Below are positions 1 through 6,649 of a stretch of 33,207 nt of DNA, in pieces; positions within the stretch are counted from its first letter, which is position 1, and every line of letters starts with the position of its first letter. The DNA comes from a gamma proteobacterium symbiont of Taylorina sp. (GTDB taxonomy: Bacteria; Pseudomonadota; Gammaproteobacteria; GRL18): positions 1-33,207 of the forward strand of contig JAHXIV010000040.1 of NCBI GenBank assembly GCA_025655455.1. The letters are read 5' to 3'. A model generated the notes under the pieces. That model ran no database searches, was not told the origin of the DNA, and saw only the letters and a program-made list of their open reading frames with translations. The position numbers and the translations under genes are program-made.

Positions 1-1
1 T

Positions 2-157
2 TTTTCTGATAAAACAAAAGCTGATGAATTATTGAATCGGTTTGTTGATTGCGTTGAAACAAAGGATATCAAAAAAAGGACTGACAAATACAGGAAGCTA
101 AGGGATGACATCTTGATATATATGTTAATTGACCAGGATAAAGGAGTGAAATTATGA
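2..157 (+). CDS. 3' end of an unknown small protein (start lies outside window)
   Basis: An open frame enters from the left edge and ends at a TGA that overlaps the ATG of the next gene (ATGA). The 51 visible residues are charged and lysine/aspartate-rich, with the segment KKRTDKYRKLRDDILIYML suggesting an amphipathic helix. No family is recognised. The overlap implies translational coupling with the following small genes, so this is probably one operon of accessory proteins of the phage or genomic-island kind. That it is a real gene is inferred from the overlap and the RBS-like GGAGTG just before the downstream start. Confidence 0.5.
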   Translation, partial: FSDKTKADELLNRFVDCVETKDIKKRTDKYRKLRDDILIYMLIDQDKGVKL

Positions 158-408
158 GTAAAAATAAACATCTTAGCAATCCTGATAGATGTCATGCCGA
201 CATATTAGGTTTACTTTTTAATCAATTACATAAGAATAATGATATTGAATACCTGGAAGCACTTGAAAAAATGTCAGCCAGTAATATTGAAACCTCGGCT
301 TATGCTATTCAGTCTTTGGGGGAGTTATTAGCTCATTATTCAATTGCTAATAATGGTGAGATTTTATTTGATGATACAACAGGCTGGCTTATTAATTACC
401 TCGGTTAG
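154..408 (+). CDS. hypothetical protein, 84 aa
   Basis: The gene has an ATG start with an RBS-like AAGGAGTG eight bases upstream, and its start overlaps the preceding stop as ATGA. The protein is acidic and probably helical, has no signal peptide or membrane segment, and ends in the hydrophobic stretch DDTTGWLINYLG. I do not recognise the family. Small helical proteins ending in a WLI-type motif are common in prophage and island operons, but that is only a general resemblance. It sits in a chain of overlapping small genes (2-157, 154-408, possibly 427-483, 480-584) ended by a short terminator. Confidence 0.6.
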   Translation: MSKNKHLSNPDRCHADILGLLFNQLHKNNDIEYLEALEKMSASNIETSAYAIQSLGELLAHYSIANNGEILFDDTTGWLINYLG

Positions 409-479
409 TATATTGAGACTTACAGTATGATTAATGGCAATGCTAGGGCAAGAATTGCCGAGTTACAGGGGGATAAATC

Positions 480-584
480 ATGAGCGGGAACCATTATGCT
501 ATCGGTGAATGTCTTTGGGGTATTTACGGCCAACTGGAACAACTGGAGAAATTGATTAAGTTTGAAGTGAAGGAGGATGACTAA
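480..584 (+). CDS. small ORF, 34 aa
   Basis: An ATG overlaps the stop of a still smaller 18-codon frame (427-483), again as ATGA, continuing the overlapping chain that starts at the window edge. The protein begins MSGNHYAIGECLWGIYGQLE and ends in an amphipathic lysine-rich helix. A terminator-like hairpin follows three bases after the stop. No family is recognised. The last 45 bases reappear with about 85 percent identity at 19026-19070, which supports this segment having been copied or inherited as part of an accessory element. The upstream 18-codon frame may be only a coupling leader. Confidence 0.4.
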   Translation: MSGNHYAIGECLWGIYGQLEQLEKLIKFEVKEDD

Positions 585-586
585 TT

Positions 587-605
587 GTCCGAAATTCGGA
601 CTTTT
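587..605 (+). terminator. short intrinsic terminator
   Basis: GTCCG, an AAATT loop, CGGAC, then TTTT directly after the small-gene chain that ends at 584. The stem is short (5 bp, or 7 bp with a tiny loop). A second hairpin follows at 611-636. Confidence 0.5.
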
Positions 606-610
606 AAAAT

Positions 611-636
611 TACTTCTCCCAGTAGTGGGGGAAGTA
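611..636. other. 11-bp hairpin between terminator and repeat
   Basis: TACTTCTCCCA, loop GTAG, TGGGGGAAGTA. Eleven base pairs, one of them a G-U wobble. It is not followed by a T-run. It abuts the dispersed repeat at 636-677 and may be part of the same mobile unit or a back-up terminator. Confidence 0.45.
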
Positions 637-677
637 AATTAATTTAGCCCATGAGGAGATTTCCCCTTACGGGTTTA
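636..677 (+). repeat. dispersed 41-bp repeat, copy 1
   Basis: The segment from AAATTAATTTAGCCC to CCCCTTACGGGTTTA recurs as its reverse complement at 27498-27538 with only a few differences. Each copy has CCC(A/G)T(G/T)AGG and CCTTACGGG arms, so it can fold into an imperfect 9-bp hairpin. Confidence 0.6.
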
Positions 678-1025
678 GAGGTGGGCAGAGTTCTGCTTAC
701 CTTAATTTGTCATCCTGGAGTATTGTTGCCAAATGCGCAGCATGATGCGTATTTCTTCAAGATTCCCTGTATCACTGATCACATTCCCACCATATCGTGG
801 GAAAGTTATGAAGACTTCAAGATTCCCTACATCACTGTTCACTAAATAAAGTCTGGTTCTGGACTTCTTCAGTCTGGCTGTTAATTTTCTGGACTATTAA
901 TTCCCAAGTATTTGTCTGGACTTTTTACAGTAAACTTTTTAATCTAAACACAATAACCGCAAGGCTTACAGATAAAACTTAACTAAAAACCTTTAATTAT
1001 TCATTTTTATAATTGCAGAATTATC
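678..1025. other. non-coding stretch with two spaced direct repeats
   Basis: No convincing gene is seen. The 28-bp segments 755-782 and 815-842 (CTTCAAGATTCCCT, a variable dinucleotide, ATCACTG, then TCAC) match at 25 of 28 positions with a 60-base period. Between them lies TTCCCAC/GTGGGAA with a 6-base loop. From 851 to 930 the word TCTGG(A/C/T) recurs five times. This looks like decayed repeat-derived sequence. A 64-codon open frame at 651-845 spans the repeats and I do not accept it as a gene. Confidence 0.4.
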
Positions 1026-1053
1026 AGGGGTGGCAAAACTCCACCCCTTTTTA
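1026..1053 (+). terminator. intrinsic terminator
   Basis: AGGGGTGG, loop CAAAACT, CCACCCCT, then a T-run. An 8-bp GC-rich stem followed by five T is a classic Rho-independent form. No clear gene lies just upstream, so it may end a small RNA or insulate the toxin-antitoxin-like pair at 1144. A similar stem (GGGGTGG/CCACCCC, also a 7-base loop) occurs at 27889-27909. Confidence 0.7.
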
Positions 1054-1088
1054 TTCCTATAATAAAATTTAACCTATTTGAATAATAG

Positions 1089-1131
1089 TTGATCATAACC
1101 AGCCTCATCCTTTATACTATCATTATGATAG
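1089..1131 (+). promoter_or_regulatory. promoter with overlapping palindromic operator
   Basis: TTGATC, an 18-base spacer and TATACT resemble a sigma-70 promoter ending about 25 bases before the start at 1144. The palindrome CTATCA-TTA-TGATAG (1117-1131) overlaps the end of the -10 box and the likely transcription start. That is where the antitoxin of a toxin-antitoxin pair would bind to repress its own operon. The repressor assignment is inference. Confidence 0.45.
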
Positions 1132-1143
1132 GTAAAAATTAAA

Positions 1144-1488
1144 ATGGTAAAAAAATCTAAAGTCTCTAATATTCTGCCAGACAAGCTGGCACTTAAAATA
1201 ATTCGTGATGCTGCCAATTCGGAAGATGGACGTTTAATTATTACATTTCATGCTAAAAAAAGAATGGTTGAAAGAGAAATTACTATCAATCAGATAACAT
1301 CTGTCATGCAATCAAAGCATACAAGATGGGTTGAAAGGCCTTATCAAACACCTAGTGGTGATTGGGAATGTAAAATACACGGTGCTTCTGCTGGCAAAGT
1401 TATTGAAGTCGTATTAGCTATTAAGTTACCAGAAAATGACTCTGATGTAGCAATAGTAACCGTTATAGACAAGACTGTTAAAAATTAA
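1144..1488 (+). CDS. DUF4258 family protein, putative toxin of a TA pair
   Basis: The 114-aa protein contains the pattern FHAKKRMVEREIT followed by a region ending GKVIEVVLAIKL and VAIVTVIDK. This is the layout of DUF4258 proteins: an HA..R...R helix followed by beta strands. DUF4258 proteins share a RelE/MqsR-like compact fold and are often encoded directly before an HTH antitoxin. An HTH gene does follow 12 bases downstream with a good RBS. A palindrome at the promoter supports autoregulation. Toxicity is inferred from family and arrangement. The frame is intact, unlike several other TA genes in this window. Confidence 0.7.
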   Translation: MVKKSKVSNILPDKLALKIIRDAANSEDGRLIITFHAKKRMVEREITINQITSVMQSKHTRWVERPYQTPSGDWECKIHGASAGKVIEVVLAIKLPENDSDVAIVTVIDKTVKN

Positions 1489-1500
1489 AGGAAATAAGCA

Positions 1501-1953
1501 ATGGATAATTCACCCTACCACTACACAGAAAGTGGACTTGAAAATATATACCTGAAAAATGGCTTTATCATTTCCAATGATCCTGTTTATGGTAATGGTG
1601 TCTCTATTGTTGGAATGAAGTCTCTACATAAAGTTATTGGTGATAGCCTGGCTAATTTATCCAGAATTTTAACCGGTAAGGAATTTCGCTATTTAAGGAT
1701 TGAACTGGATTTATCACAAAAATCACTGGGCAGAATGTTAGGGGTAACTGATCAGACAATTGCAAGATGGGAAAAAGATGAAGTACTGCTCCCCCAGTCT
1801 AATGATTTATTGCTAAGAGCTATCTATAAGGAAACTATTGACGGCTGTGGAAAAATTTCTACCTTGATTGAGCAATTAACAGATATTGATCAACAATCAA
1901 CAATGCAATTATTCCTTGAAGAAAATGAGCATCAATGGAGCATGGCTTCTTAA
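1501..1953 (+). CDS. HTH (XRE/MqsA-type) transcriptional regulator, putative antitoxin
   Basis: The 150-aa protein has an N-terminal segment YHYTESGLENIYLKNGF, seen in MqsA-like antitoxin regulators that accompany DUF4258 proteins. A helix-turn-helix follows at about residues 64-95 (LRIELDLSQKSLGRMLGVTD then QTIARWEKDE). The SLGRMLGVTDQTIARWE core is a canonical XRE helix pair. The RBS AAAGGAAAT precedes the ATG. No zinc-binding CxxC pair is visible at the N-terminus, so it is not a classic MqsA. It probably neutralises the product of 1144-1488 and represses the operon through the palindrome at 1117-1131. Confidence 0.75.
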   Translation: MDNSPYHYTESGLENIYLKNGFIISNDPVYGNGVSIVGMKSLHKVIGDSLANLSRILTGKEFRYLRIELDLSQKSLGRMLGVTDQTIARWEKDEVLLPQSNDLLLRAIYKETIDGCGKISTLIEQLTDIDQQSTMQLFLEENEHQWSMAS

Positions 1954-2240
1954 ATCATTACAACATAAAACCCTTTATAAATTACCTTTTTTTACCCTTC
2001 TTGTACACAGATTCGTACACAACACCACTAAAAATCAATACTCTTCCTATCTATTGCATATTGCCCATGCACACGAAAAGGACTTTCACCACTTTTTTAT
2101 TGTTCATAACTGACCATTATTACCTTTATTTTCAACACCTTAATTGTTTTAATAGTTTTTCATGTTATTATTGTTCGTAGTTATTCGGGAAAGATTGACA
2201 CCCAAAATATTGATAAGCGACAATATATAGGAAACATACA
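1954..2240. other. non-coding stretch with GTACACA direct repeat
   Basis: No gene is supported. GTACACA occurs at 2003-2009 and 2015-2021, twelve bases apart. This could be part of an integrase arm-site array given the integrase relic just downstream, but only two units are present. Confidence 0.3.
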
Positions 2241-2447
2241 AACGTGAACGAGCAACAAATAAAAAGCCTTAAATGGGAAAAGGGCAAAGAATTTAGTTTC
2301 GGCAATGGTTTGTAGTTAATATTACACAAATCAAGCAGAACGTATATTATCAGGAAAAATACAAAAGGTAAAAGACCGGTTATGACATTAGACAAAGCTA
2401 GAATTTATCACTCTGATGGTTCACAAACAATTAATCCATATAATTAA
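2241..2447 (+). pseudogene. relic of an integrase N-terminal arm-binding domain
   Basis: Read in one frame, the sequence gives EQQIKSLKWEKGKEFSFGNG, a stop at 2313-2315, then RTYIIRKNTKGKRPVMTLDK and a final stop. The order 'IKSLK..GKE.SFGNGL', then 'IIRKNT.GKR.VMTLGK' matches the N-terminal arm-type DNA-binding domain (DUF4102-like) of phage and island tyrosine integrases. There is no start codon and the catalytic domain is absent, so this is a dead fragment. It may mark the former boundary of an integrated element. A leftward frame on the other strand (2168-2395) is its shadow. Confidence 0.45.
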
Positions 2448-2514
2448 TTAATAAATTTGCTTTTCACACATTCAAAGTGAGAATGACATATTGCCAGCAC
2501 ATCATCCCCACCCT

Positions 2515-3213
2515 TCAGGCAATCTTTGCTTGTAATTCTTTCCGATCAAACCACCAGTTTCCATCACCAACAATTGCTCCGACTACCATGCCCATACGGG
2601 GTAAAAAGACGTCAGGATCTCTCAGTTCCATTTTATCCATCCATACATCCAGACCTACCTGTGTTTCTACCTTACTATGACGCAGGGCTACTTTGGCCAG
2701 CATATTGGTGGTTAATACCTTTAAATCAACAAGCTGCTTACCGCTGCTGCGATGGTCAACAATAAAATGTGCTGTAATTGCAGCCAAAGCCGCACCATCA
2801 GCATCATCAGTTGTTTCATTAATCACATAATTAAGCATGTTAATACTATATTCGGGTTCTAGCGGGTAGGTAACTGACAGCCAGACACCATGACCCAGGG
2901 CAATAATAGATGAAGGCAGCTCTGTTTGATAGAGTAAATCACAGGCTTCAACGGCTAATTGCCACTCTTCATGGGCAATACAAAGATCAAACGCCGCTTT
3001 AGCATGATTCCAGACTTCACTCATTTGAGTCATGCCCAATTCCGCATTGGCCAGATCTAATAATACTTTTGCTCTTTCCGTGGGAGCAACAACTGAAGGT
3101 AATGCTTCCAGTTTCTCAGTTAACTCCGCTACCTTTGCTACAAGAAATTCTCGTGATTCTTTTGCATCAGATGTTTCAATAAAATTTTGTTTTATCGTAT
3201 TTGTTTCACTCAT
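2515..3213 (-). CDS. hypothetical TPR-like helical protein, 232 aa
   Basis: This is a soluble, mainly helical protein with no signal peptide. The middle (about residues 35-110) has TPR-like spacing, e.g. RAKVLLDLANAELGMTQMSE followed by HEEWQLAVEACDLLYQTE, suggesting a protein-interaction scaffold. The C-terminus is distinctive: DVWMDKMELRDPDVFLPRMG, then a glycine-rich segment and NWWFDRKELQAKIA. I do not recognise the family. It lies downstream of two other unknown leftward genes (3995-4393, 3321-3992) but is separated from them by a 68-bp hairpin repeat, so coupling with them is uncertain. No frame defect is seen. Confidence 0.65.
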   Translation of the reverse strand: MSETNTIKQNFIETSDAKESREFLVAKVAELTEKLEALPSVVAPTERAKVLLDLANAELGMTQMSEVWNHAKAAFDLCIAHEEWQLAVEACDLLYQTELPSSIIALGHGVWLSVTYPLEPEYSINMLNYVINETTDDADGAALAAITAHFIVDHRSSGKQLVDLKVLTTNMLAKVALRHSKVETQVGLDVWMDKMELRDPDVFLPRMGMVVGAIVGDGNWWFDRKELQAKIA

Positions 3214-3235
3214 TTACAACTCCATCGTAAGTTCT

Positions 3236-3303
3236 GGGTCGGAGTCAAAGAAATAAACACTAAATTAATAAAGTTTAGTATTTATATCATTTGACTCCGA
3301 CCC
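3236..3303. repeat. REP/MITE-like hairpin element
   Basis: Perfect 14-bp inverted repeats GGGTCGGAGTCAAA and TTTGACTCCGACCC bound the element. A second inner arm pair (ATAAACACTAAA/TTTAGTATTTAT, one mismatch) makes the whole 68 bp a single hairpin. A shortened copy of the same motif ends lpxK (5193-5223). The element sits between two leftward genes, where it could stabilise or end transcripts. Similar GGGTC-GAGTCAA hairpins are common near REP-associated transposases, but no such transposase is in this window. Confidence 0.7.
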
Positions 3304-3320
3304 CTTTCTAAGATTTTAGA

Positions 3321-3992
3321 TTATCTCTCTTGCAGCAAACTCTGCATTAATTCCAGACGTTTCCATGCTTCTGTGAGATCCTGTTTTTCATGTAATTTTT
3401 GCTCTAATAATTCAACCGCCTGTAAACAAAGACTGCCCTGCTGCTGCTCATCAAATAAATAAAAAGCCGCTTTTAAAGCTTCTTCAGACTCACTCAGCAA
3501 ACTGGGCACCAGATCTTTTTCTGTAATAGGAGATTCGGGTATTAACAAGTCCACAACAAGAGGGAATTGTAATAATTGGTAGTGTGTTGTTCTTGCAAGT
3601 TCTTCCTCTTTAAGATTAGCTTCTGCTTCAGCATCTCCACTGGCACTTTGCCAGATCGCATTTATAATCATTCCAACCAGCTGAGTAATTGCCTGTTTTT
3701 CAGCGGCATGTTCACCTGCCAGACTGCAACACTGTTCATAACACTGATCCAGTTGAGATTTAAGCTGCAGCATTTTTTCACTACCTTCATTAGCTTTCAG
3801 ATTGGCCACATCTTCTACAAGATTTTGAAAACTAATAACAAAATCCTGCTGTTCACGATTATCCATAAAATGAGCACCTGACAATCGTTGTGCACTAAAA
3901 TTTTGCTGTTGTAATGGAAATAGTGGGTTTTTATACTGGCGCTGCAGATGTCGTTCTCTAATACCAGGGTGTGGTGAAAAAGTATGTGTCAT
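3321..3992 (-). CDS. hypothetical helical protein, 223 aa
   Basis: The ATG lies two bases after the stop of the 132-aa gene upstream, so the pair is surely co-transcribed and probably coupled. The protein starts with a basic, aromatic segment (HPGIRERHLQRQYKNPLFPL) and continues as long predicted helices with coiled-coil character and several cysteines (YEQCCSLAGEH). The C-terminal third is acidic and leucine-rich, ending MQSLLQER. There are no membrane segments or signal peptide. The family is not recognised. The basic N-terminal tail on an acidic helical body suggests a structural or adaptor protein, which is inference only. Confidence 0.6.
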   Translation of the reverse strand: MTHTFSPHPGIRERHLQRQYKNPLFPLQQQNFSAQRLSGAHFMDNREQQDFVISFQNLVEDVANLKANEGSEKMLQLKSQLDQCYEQCCSLAGEHAAEKQAITQLVGMIINAIWQSASGDAEAEANLKEEELARTTHYQLLQFPLVVDLLIPESPITEKDLVPSLLSESEEALKAAFYLFDEQQQGSLCLQAVELLEQKLHEKQDLTEAWKRLELMQSLLQER

Positions 3993-3994
3993 AT

Positions 3995-4393
3995 TTAGTG
4001 TGTTTTTGCGTTCATTTGAAAGTGGATTTTTTGTCCCTGCGGCTTAACTTCATCAAATATAAATTCTATTCCAATTTTTTTACCCGATTGATAATCTGTA
4101 ACTTTTGCCTTAGCCTGTTTTAAATCAGGCATCCTGTTAACCAGATAGCTAAACAAAATAATGGCCATTTGATCATTGTCCTGTAATAAAGCATTGACAC
4201 AATTTAAAGCAACAAATTGTGTCCTTTGCTGGAAATCAGGCTGTTCAATAGATTGATCAACTAAAATAAAACCTTTAGCCATCTTTTTATCCATATTATC
4301 CAGATACTCTTTTTGATTGTCCGGCAGAATTTGTGATCGATCATAGCTCAGGACTTCCTGATCATCCATTATAAAAGCAACTTTATCTAACAT
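3995..4393 (-). CDS. hypothetical protein, 132 aa
   Basis: First gene of a leftward set, tightly followed by the 223-aa gene. It begins MLDKVAFIMDDQEVLSYDRS and has a helical middle (QFVALNCVNALLQDNDQMAI) and a beta-like C-terminus (KKIGIEFIFDEVKPQGQKI). It is cytoplasmic by appearance. No family is recognised. About 130 bases separate it from the divergent gene at 4523, so that interval should hold promoters for both directions. Confidence 0.6.
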   Translation of the reverse strand: MLDKVAFIMDDQEVLSYDRSQILPDNQKEYLDNMDKKMAKGFILVDQSIEQPDFQQRTQFVALNCVNALLQDNDQMAIILFSYLVNRMPDLKQAKAKVTDYQSGKKIGIEFIFDEVKPQGQKIHFQMNAKTH

Positions 4394-4522
4394 GAGTACG
4401 CCTTTTTCTTTTAGAAACTAGAGTTTTAGACACAGAGTAATAGAAACCAAGTTATAGAAACTTCTTTATAATAATGTTACACTATATCTTTAGTATTTTA
4501 CTAGGTTATAGGTTGACTGACA

Positions 4523-4921
4523 ATGCAAAATGAAGTTTCTGAAGATAATAGTATACAATTAACACAAGCTGTAATGCACACTTTGGATGACTGGAAATTT
4601 GAAGGTGAACAAATTTTATCAGTGATGTCCTTACCCAAAGACATTAAGGTACGCCATCTCTCCAGATTTCGTCAGTCTGCAGCTTTTCCAAATATTCCTG
4701 AAGTCAATGAGCGTTTACGTCATATTCTTGGCATTATCGATGCTCTGGCAACCAGCTATCCGACAAATCCGAAAATGTCTTTATTCTGGATGATGCGTCA
4801 AAGTAAAAAATTTCAAAATCGTACACCGACTCAGGTCATTATTGAAGATAAACTGGAGGGTTTAATCACCATACGCAAGCACCTGGATTGCAGCTATGAC
4901 TGGTTTGGTGATAATAACTAG
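4523..4921 (+). CDS. hypothetical protein with possible MbcA/ParS-like (DUF2384) domain
   Basis: The 132-aa protein has a C-terminal segment of the form SLFWMMRQSKKFQNRTPTQV then IEDKLEGLITIRKHLD. This resembles the toxin-binding domain of Xre/MbcA/ParS antitoxins (W-x-x-x-x-N-x-x-x-x-x-x-P-x-x-x). The N-terminal part could hold a DNA-binding helix pair (PKDIKVRHLSRFRQSAAFP). No RES-domain toxin, the usual partner, is encoded nearby, so this is a solitary member or a regulator with another role. The gene is convergent with ycaR, and a MITE-like repeat fills the gap between them. Confidence 0.5.
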   Translation: MQNEVSEDNSIQLTQAVMHTLDDWKFEGEQILSVMSLPKDIKVRHLSRFRQSAAFPNIPEVNERLRHILGIIDALATSYPTNPKMSLFWMMRQSKKFQNRTPTQVIIEDKLEGLITIRKHLDCSYDWFGDNN

Positions 4922-4995
4922 AGCCGTCAGCAAATAAAACTTTGCTGCTGTCGCTTTTTTGCAAATAAGACAGGGGGAAATTTTTGTGTTTGATA
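4921..4995. repeat. MITE-like repeat, copy A
   Basis: The stretch from GAGCCGTCAGCAAATAAAA to GAAATTTTTGTGTTTGAT matches 15295-15379 in the same orientation, allowing a 13-base gap in the loop. CTGTC and GACAG arms plus AT-rich outer arms give an imperfect hairpin. It fills the space between two convergent genes. Confidence 0.6.
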
Positions 4996-5001
4996 AGAGC
5001 T

Positions 5002-5163
5002 TTACAAAGCACGGGCTTCTGATTCCAGCATCACCGGAATATCATCTCGAACAGGAAAAGCGAGTTTATCTTTCTCACAAATCAGTTCATTATTTTTCTT
5101 ATCATAAGTCAGCTCACCCTTGCAGATTGGGCAGGCAAGGATATCCAGTAGTTTACTATCCAT
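5002..5163 (-). CDS. ycaR: Trm112 family protein (YcaR-like), 53 aa
   Basis: This small zinc-ribbon-type protein reads [20 protein letters not shown] and continues to [20 protein letters not shown]. The [12 protein letters not shown] start and the [11 protein letters not shown] end are the signature of bacterial Trm112/YcaR proteins. The second cysteine pair is reduced to one Cys (LICEKD), a common state in this family. It lies 21 bases after the lpxK stop on the same strand, the conserved lpxK-ycaR(-kdsB) order of gammaproteobacteria. Its exact role is unsettled; eukaryotic Trm112 activates methyltransferases. kdsB does not follow. Instead a repeat and a convergent gene do, so the operon ends here. 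Confidence 0.9.
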   Translation of the reverse strand: MDSKLLDILACPICKGELTYDKKNNELICEKDKLAFPVRDDIPVMLESEARAL

Positions 5164-5184
5164 AATATTTCTCTAATTTTGTAA

Positions 5185-6216
5185 TTAATATGGGGTCGGA
5201 GTCAATCTTTTAATAATTGACTCTATTAATGCATTATCAACCTTTGCTTCAATTGGTAAAAACCAGCTATTACTCAAATTAAAGAAGCGGCATTTTACTG
5301 CATCTTTTTCCGTCATTATAACAGGGTATGAATCAGCAAAAATTAAATCCTCTTTTTTGTATTGATAATGATCATCAAAGGGATGTTCTATTATAATCAG
5401 ACCATAATTTTTGAGCAACATGAAAAAATTTCCCGGATCCCCGATTCCAGCGACTGCATGAACTTTTTTACCTTTCAGATCAGCCATTGTCATCTGTACA
5501 TTCTCATCACCGGACAATGGCTGTAAAGGATTCACTATATAGCTCATAGAATATTCATTATCAACATAAGCACTATCCACATTTAATTTTTTCTGCTGTG
5601 ATGTATTATAGACAAGATAATCAATAGATTTCAGACGTCTGCGTCCTTCTCTAAGAGGCCCGGCAGGAAGACATAAACCGTTTCCATAAAGACGTCTGGC
5701 ATCAGTAATATTAATTTCAATATCACGTGACATGGCATAATGCTGCAGGCCGTCATCACTAATTATAATATCACAATCAGTATCCTGCTCTATTTTTTGC
5801 AGCGCATGATTTCTCACGGGATCAATTATAACCGGACAATGTGTCTGTTGATGAATCAACAGCGGCTCATCTGCAAATAATTGAGGATTTTGCTGCTGGT
5901 TAACCAGTCTTGGAAAAGGACAATTAGATTTTTTATCATTGAGCGCACCATAACCCCGGCTCACAATACCCGGTTTAAAACCTGCCATTTTTAATTGCTT
6001 AACCAGCCAGATAACAAAAGGAGTTTTACCACTACCACCAATATAAATATTGCCGACAACGATAACCGGTAGTGATGAGGTATATGAATTCAATAAGCCA
6101 GTTCGATAAAACAATCGACGTATAGAGACAAGTACACAAAAAATCAGACTCAATGGGGATAAAATAAGACTGATAATATTAATTGTTTGCCAATTATGAG
6201 AAAAAAATGAGTTCAT
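5185..6216 (-). CDS. lpxK: tetraacyldisaccharide 4'-kinase LpxK
   Basis: LpxK phosphorylates the 4' position of the lipid A disaccharide at the inner face of the inner membrane, making lipid IVA. The 343-aa protein has an N-terminal membrane helix (residues about 10-35), a Walker A motif in VVVGNIYIGGSGKTPFVIWL, and the family signatures ISDDGLQHYAMSRDIEI and LCLPAGPLREGRRRL. I chose the ATG at 6216; a TTG lies one codon upstream. It follows exbB-exbD and precedes ycaR, the usual gammaproteobacterial order. The last residues (RLTPTPY) are encoded by half of a REP-like repeat, so the native C-terminus was probably replaced or extended by the repeat. Confidence 0.96.
   Translation of the reverse strand: MNSFFSHNWQTINIISLILSPLSLIFCVLVSIRRLFYRTGLLNSYTSSLPVIVVGNIYIGGSGKTPFVIWLVKQLKMAGFKPGIVSRGYGALNDKKSNCPFPRLVNQQQNPQLFADEPLLIHQQTHCPVIIDPVRNHALQKIEQDTDCDIIISDDGLQHYAMSRDIEINITDARRLYGNGLCLPAGPLREGRRRLKSIDYLVYNTSQQKKLNVDSAYVDNEYSMSYIVNPLQPLSGDENVQMTMADLKGKKVHAVAGIGDPGNFFMLLKNYGLIIIEHPFDDHYQYKKEDLIFADSYPVIMTEKDAVKCRFFNLSNSWFLPIEAKVDNALIESIIKRLTPTPY
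5193..5223. repeat. partial REP-like hairpin inside the lpxK 3' end
   Basis: GGGTCGGAGTCAA matches one arm of the 3236-3303 element. GAGTCAA (5199-5205) pairs with TTGACTC (5217-5223) around an 11-base loop. It overlaps the last codons of lpxK. Confidence 0.55.
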
Positions 6217-6234
6217 CAATATAAAGAGAAGTTT

Positions 6235-6648
6235 TTATTCCGATTCAACTGCAGAGAAAGTAATATGAATAAAACCTACCTGACGAGCAGCATCCATTGC
6301 TCTCATAACTGATTGATGAGTACTTTTCTTATCAGCAGAGATAATAATCCTGGGATCATTATCACCACCTGCGGCTTCGCGCAGATTACGTTTTAATGTA
6401 AAAATTTTAGAATTAATCAGAACCTGATCATTAACAATATACTGACCATCTTTTTTGATAAAAATTTCAATTTCTTTTTCTTCTGACTCAGTTATTTCCC
6501 CACTGGCCTCGGGTAACTCAATATTTAATTCTGATTGCCGGTCAAATGTTGTAGAAACCATGAAAAAAATCAATAACAGAAAAACTACGTCGACTAAAGG
6601 TGTAATATTAACATCTAATTCTTCTGGATTTTTGTGTCTGAAATTCAT
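6235..6648 (-). CDS. exbD: ExbD/TolR family biopolymer transport protein
   Basis: This is the proton-channel partner of ExbB, energising outer-membrane transport or envelope processes from the inner membrane. The 137-aa protein has the classic N-terminus MNFRHKNPEELDVNITPLVD followed by one membrane helix VFLLLIFFMVSTTF. The aspartate of PLVDVVFLLLIFF is the conserved proton-path residue. The periplasmic domain follows and ends HQSVMRAMDAARQVGFIHIT. The ATG at 6648 lies one base after the exbB stop, so they are coupled. An upstream in-frame start at 6678 would overlap exbB and is less likely. It sits between exbB and lpxK. Confidence 0.95.
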   Translation of the reverse strand: MNFRHKNPEELDVNITPLVDVVFLLLIFFMVSTTFDRQSELNIELPEASGEITESEEKEIEIFIKKDGQYIVNDQVLINSKIFTLKRNLREAAGGDNDPRIIISADKKSTHQSVMRAMDAARQVGFIHITFSAVESE

Positions 6649-6649
6649 T

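Noticed and set aside
755..842. Possible CRISPR remnant
   Set aside because: Only two repeats with mismatches, a palindrome in the spacer and no cas gene nearby.
651..845. 64-codon open frame on the plus strand
   Set aside because: It starts inside a dispersed repeat, runs through both 28-bp direct repeats and has no RBS; the residues look repeat-derived.
2168..2395. 75-codon hydrophobic frame on the minus strand
   Set aside because: It lies antisense to the integrase relic and has no start signal; hydrophobicity comes from AT-rich DNA.
4959..5165. 68-codon frame on the plus strand
   Set aside because: It is the antisense shadow of ycaR, whose minus-strand product is clearly a Trm112 protein.
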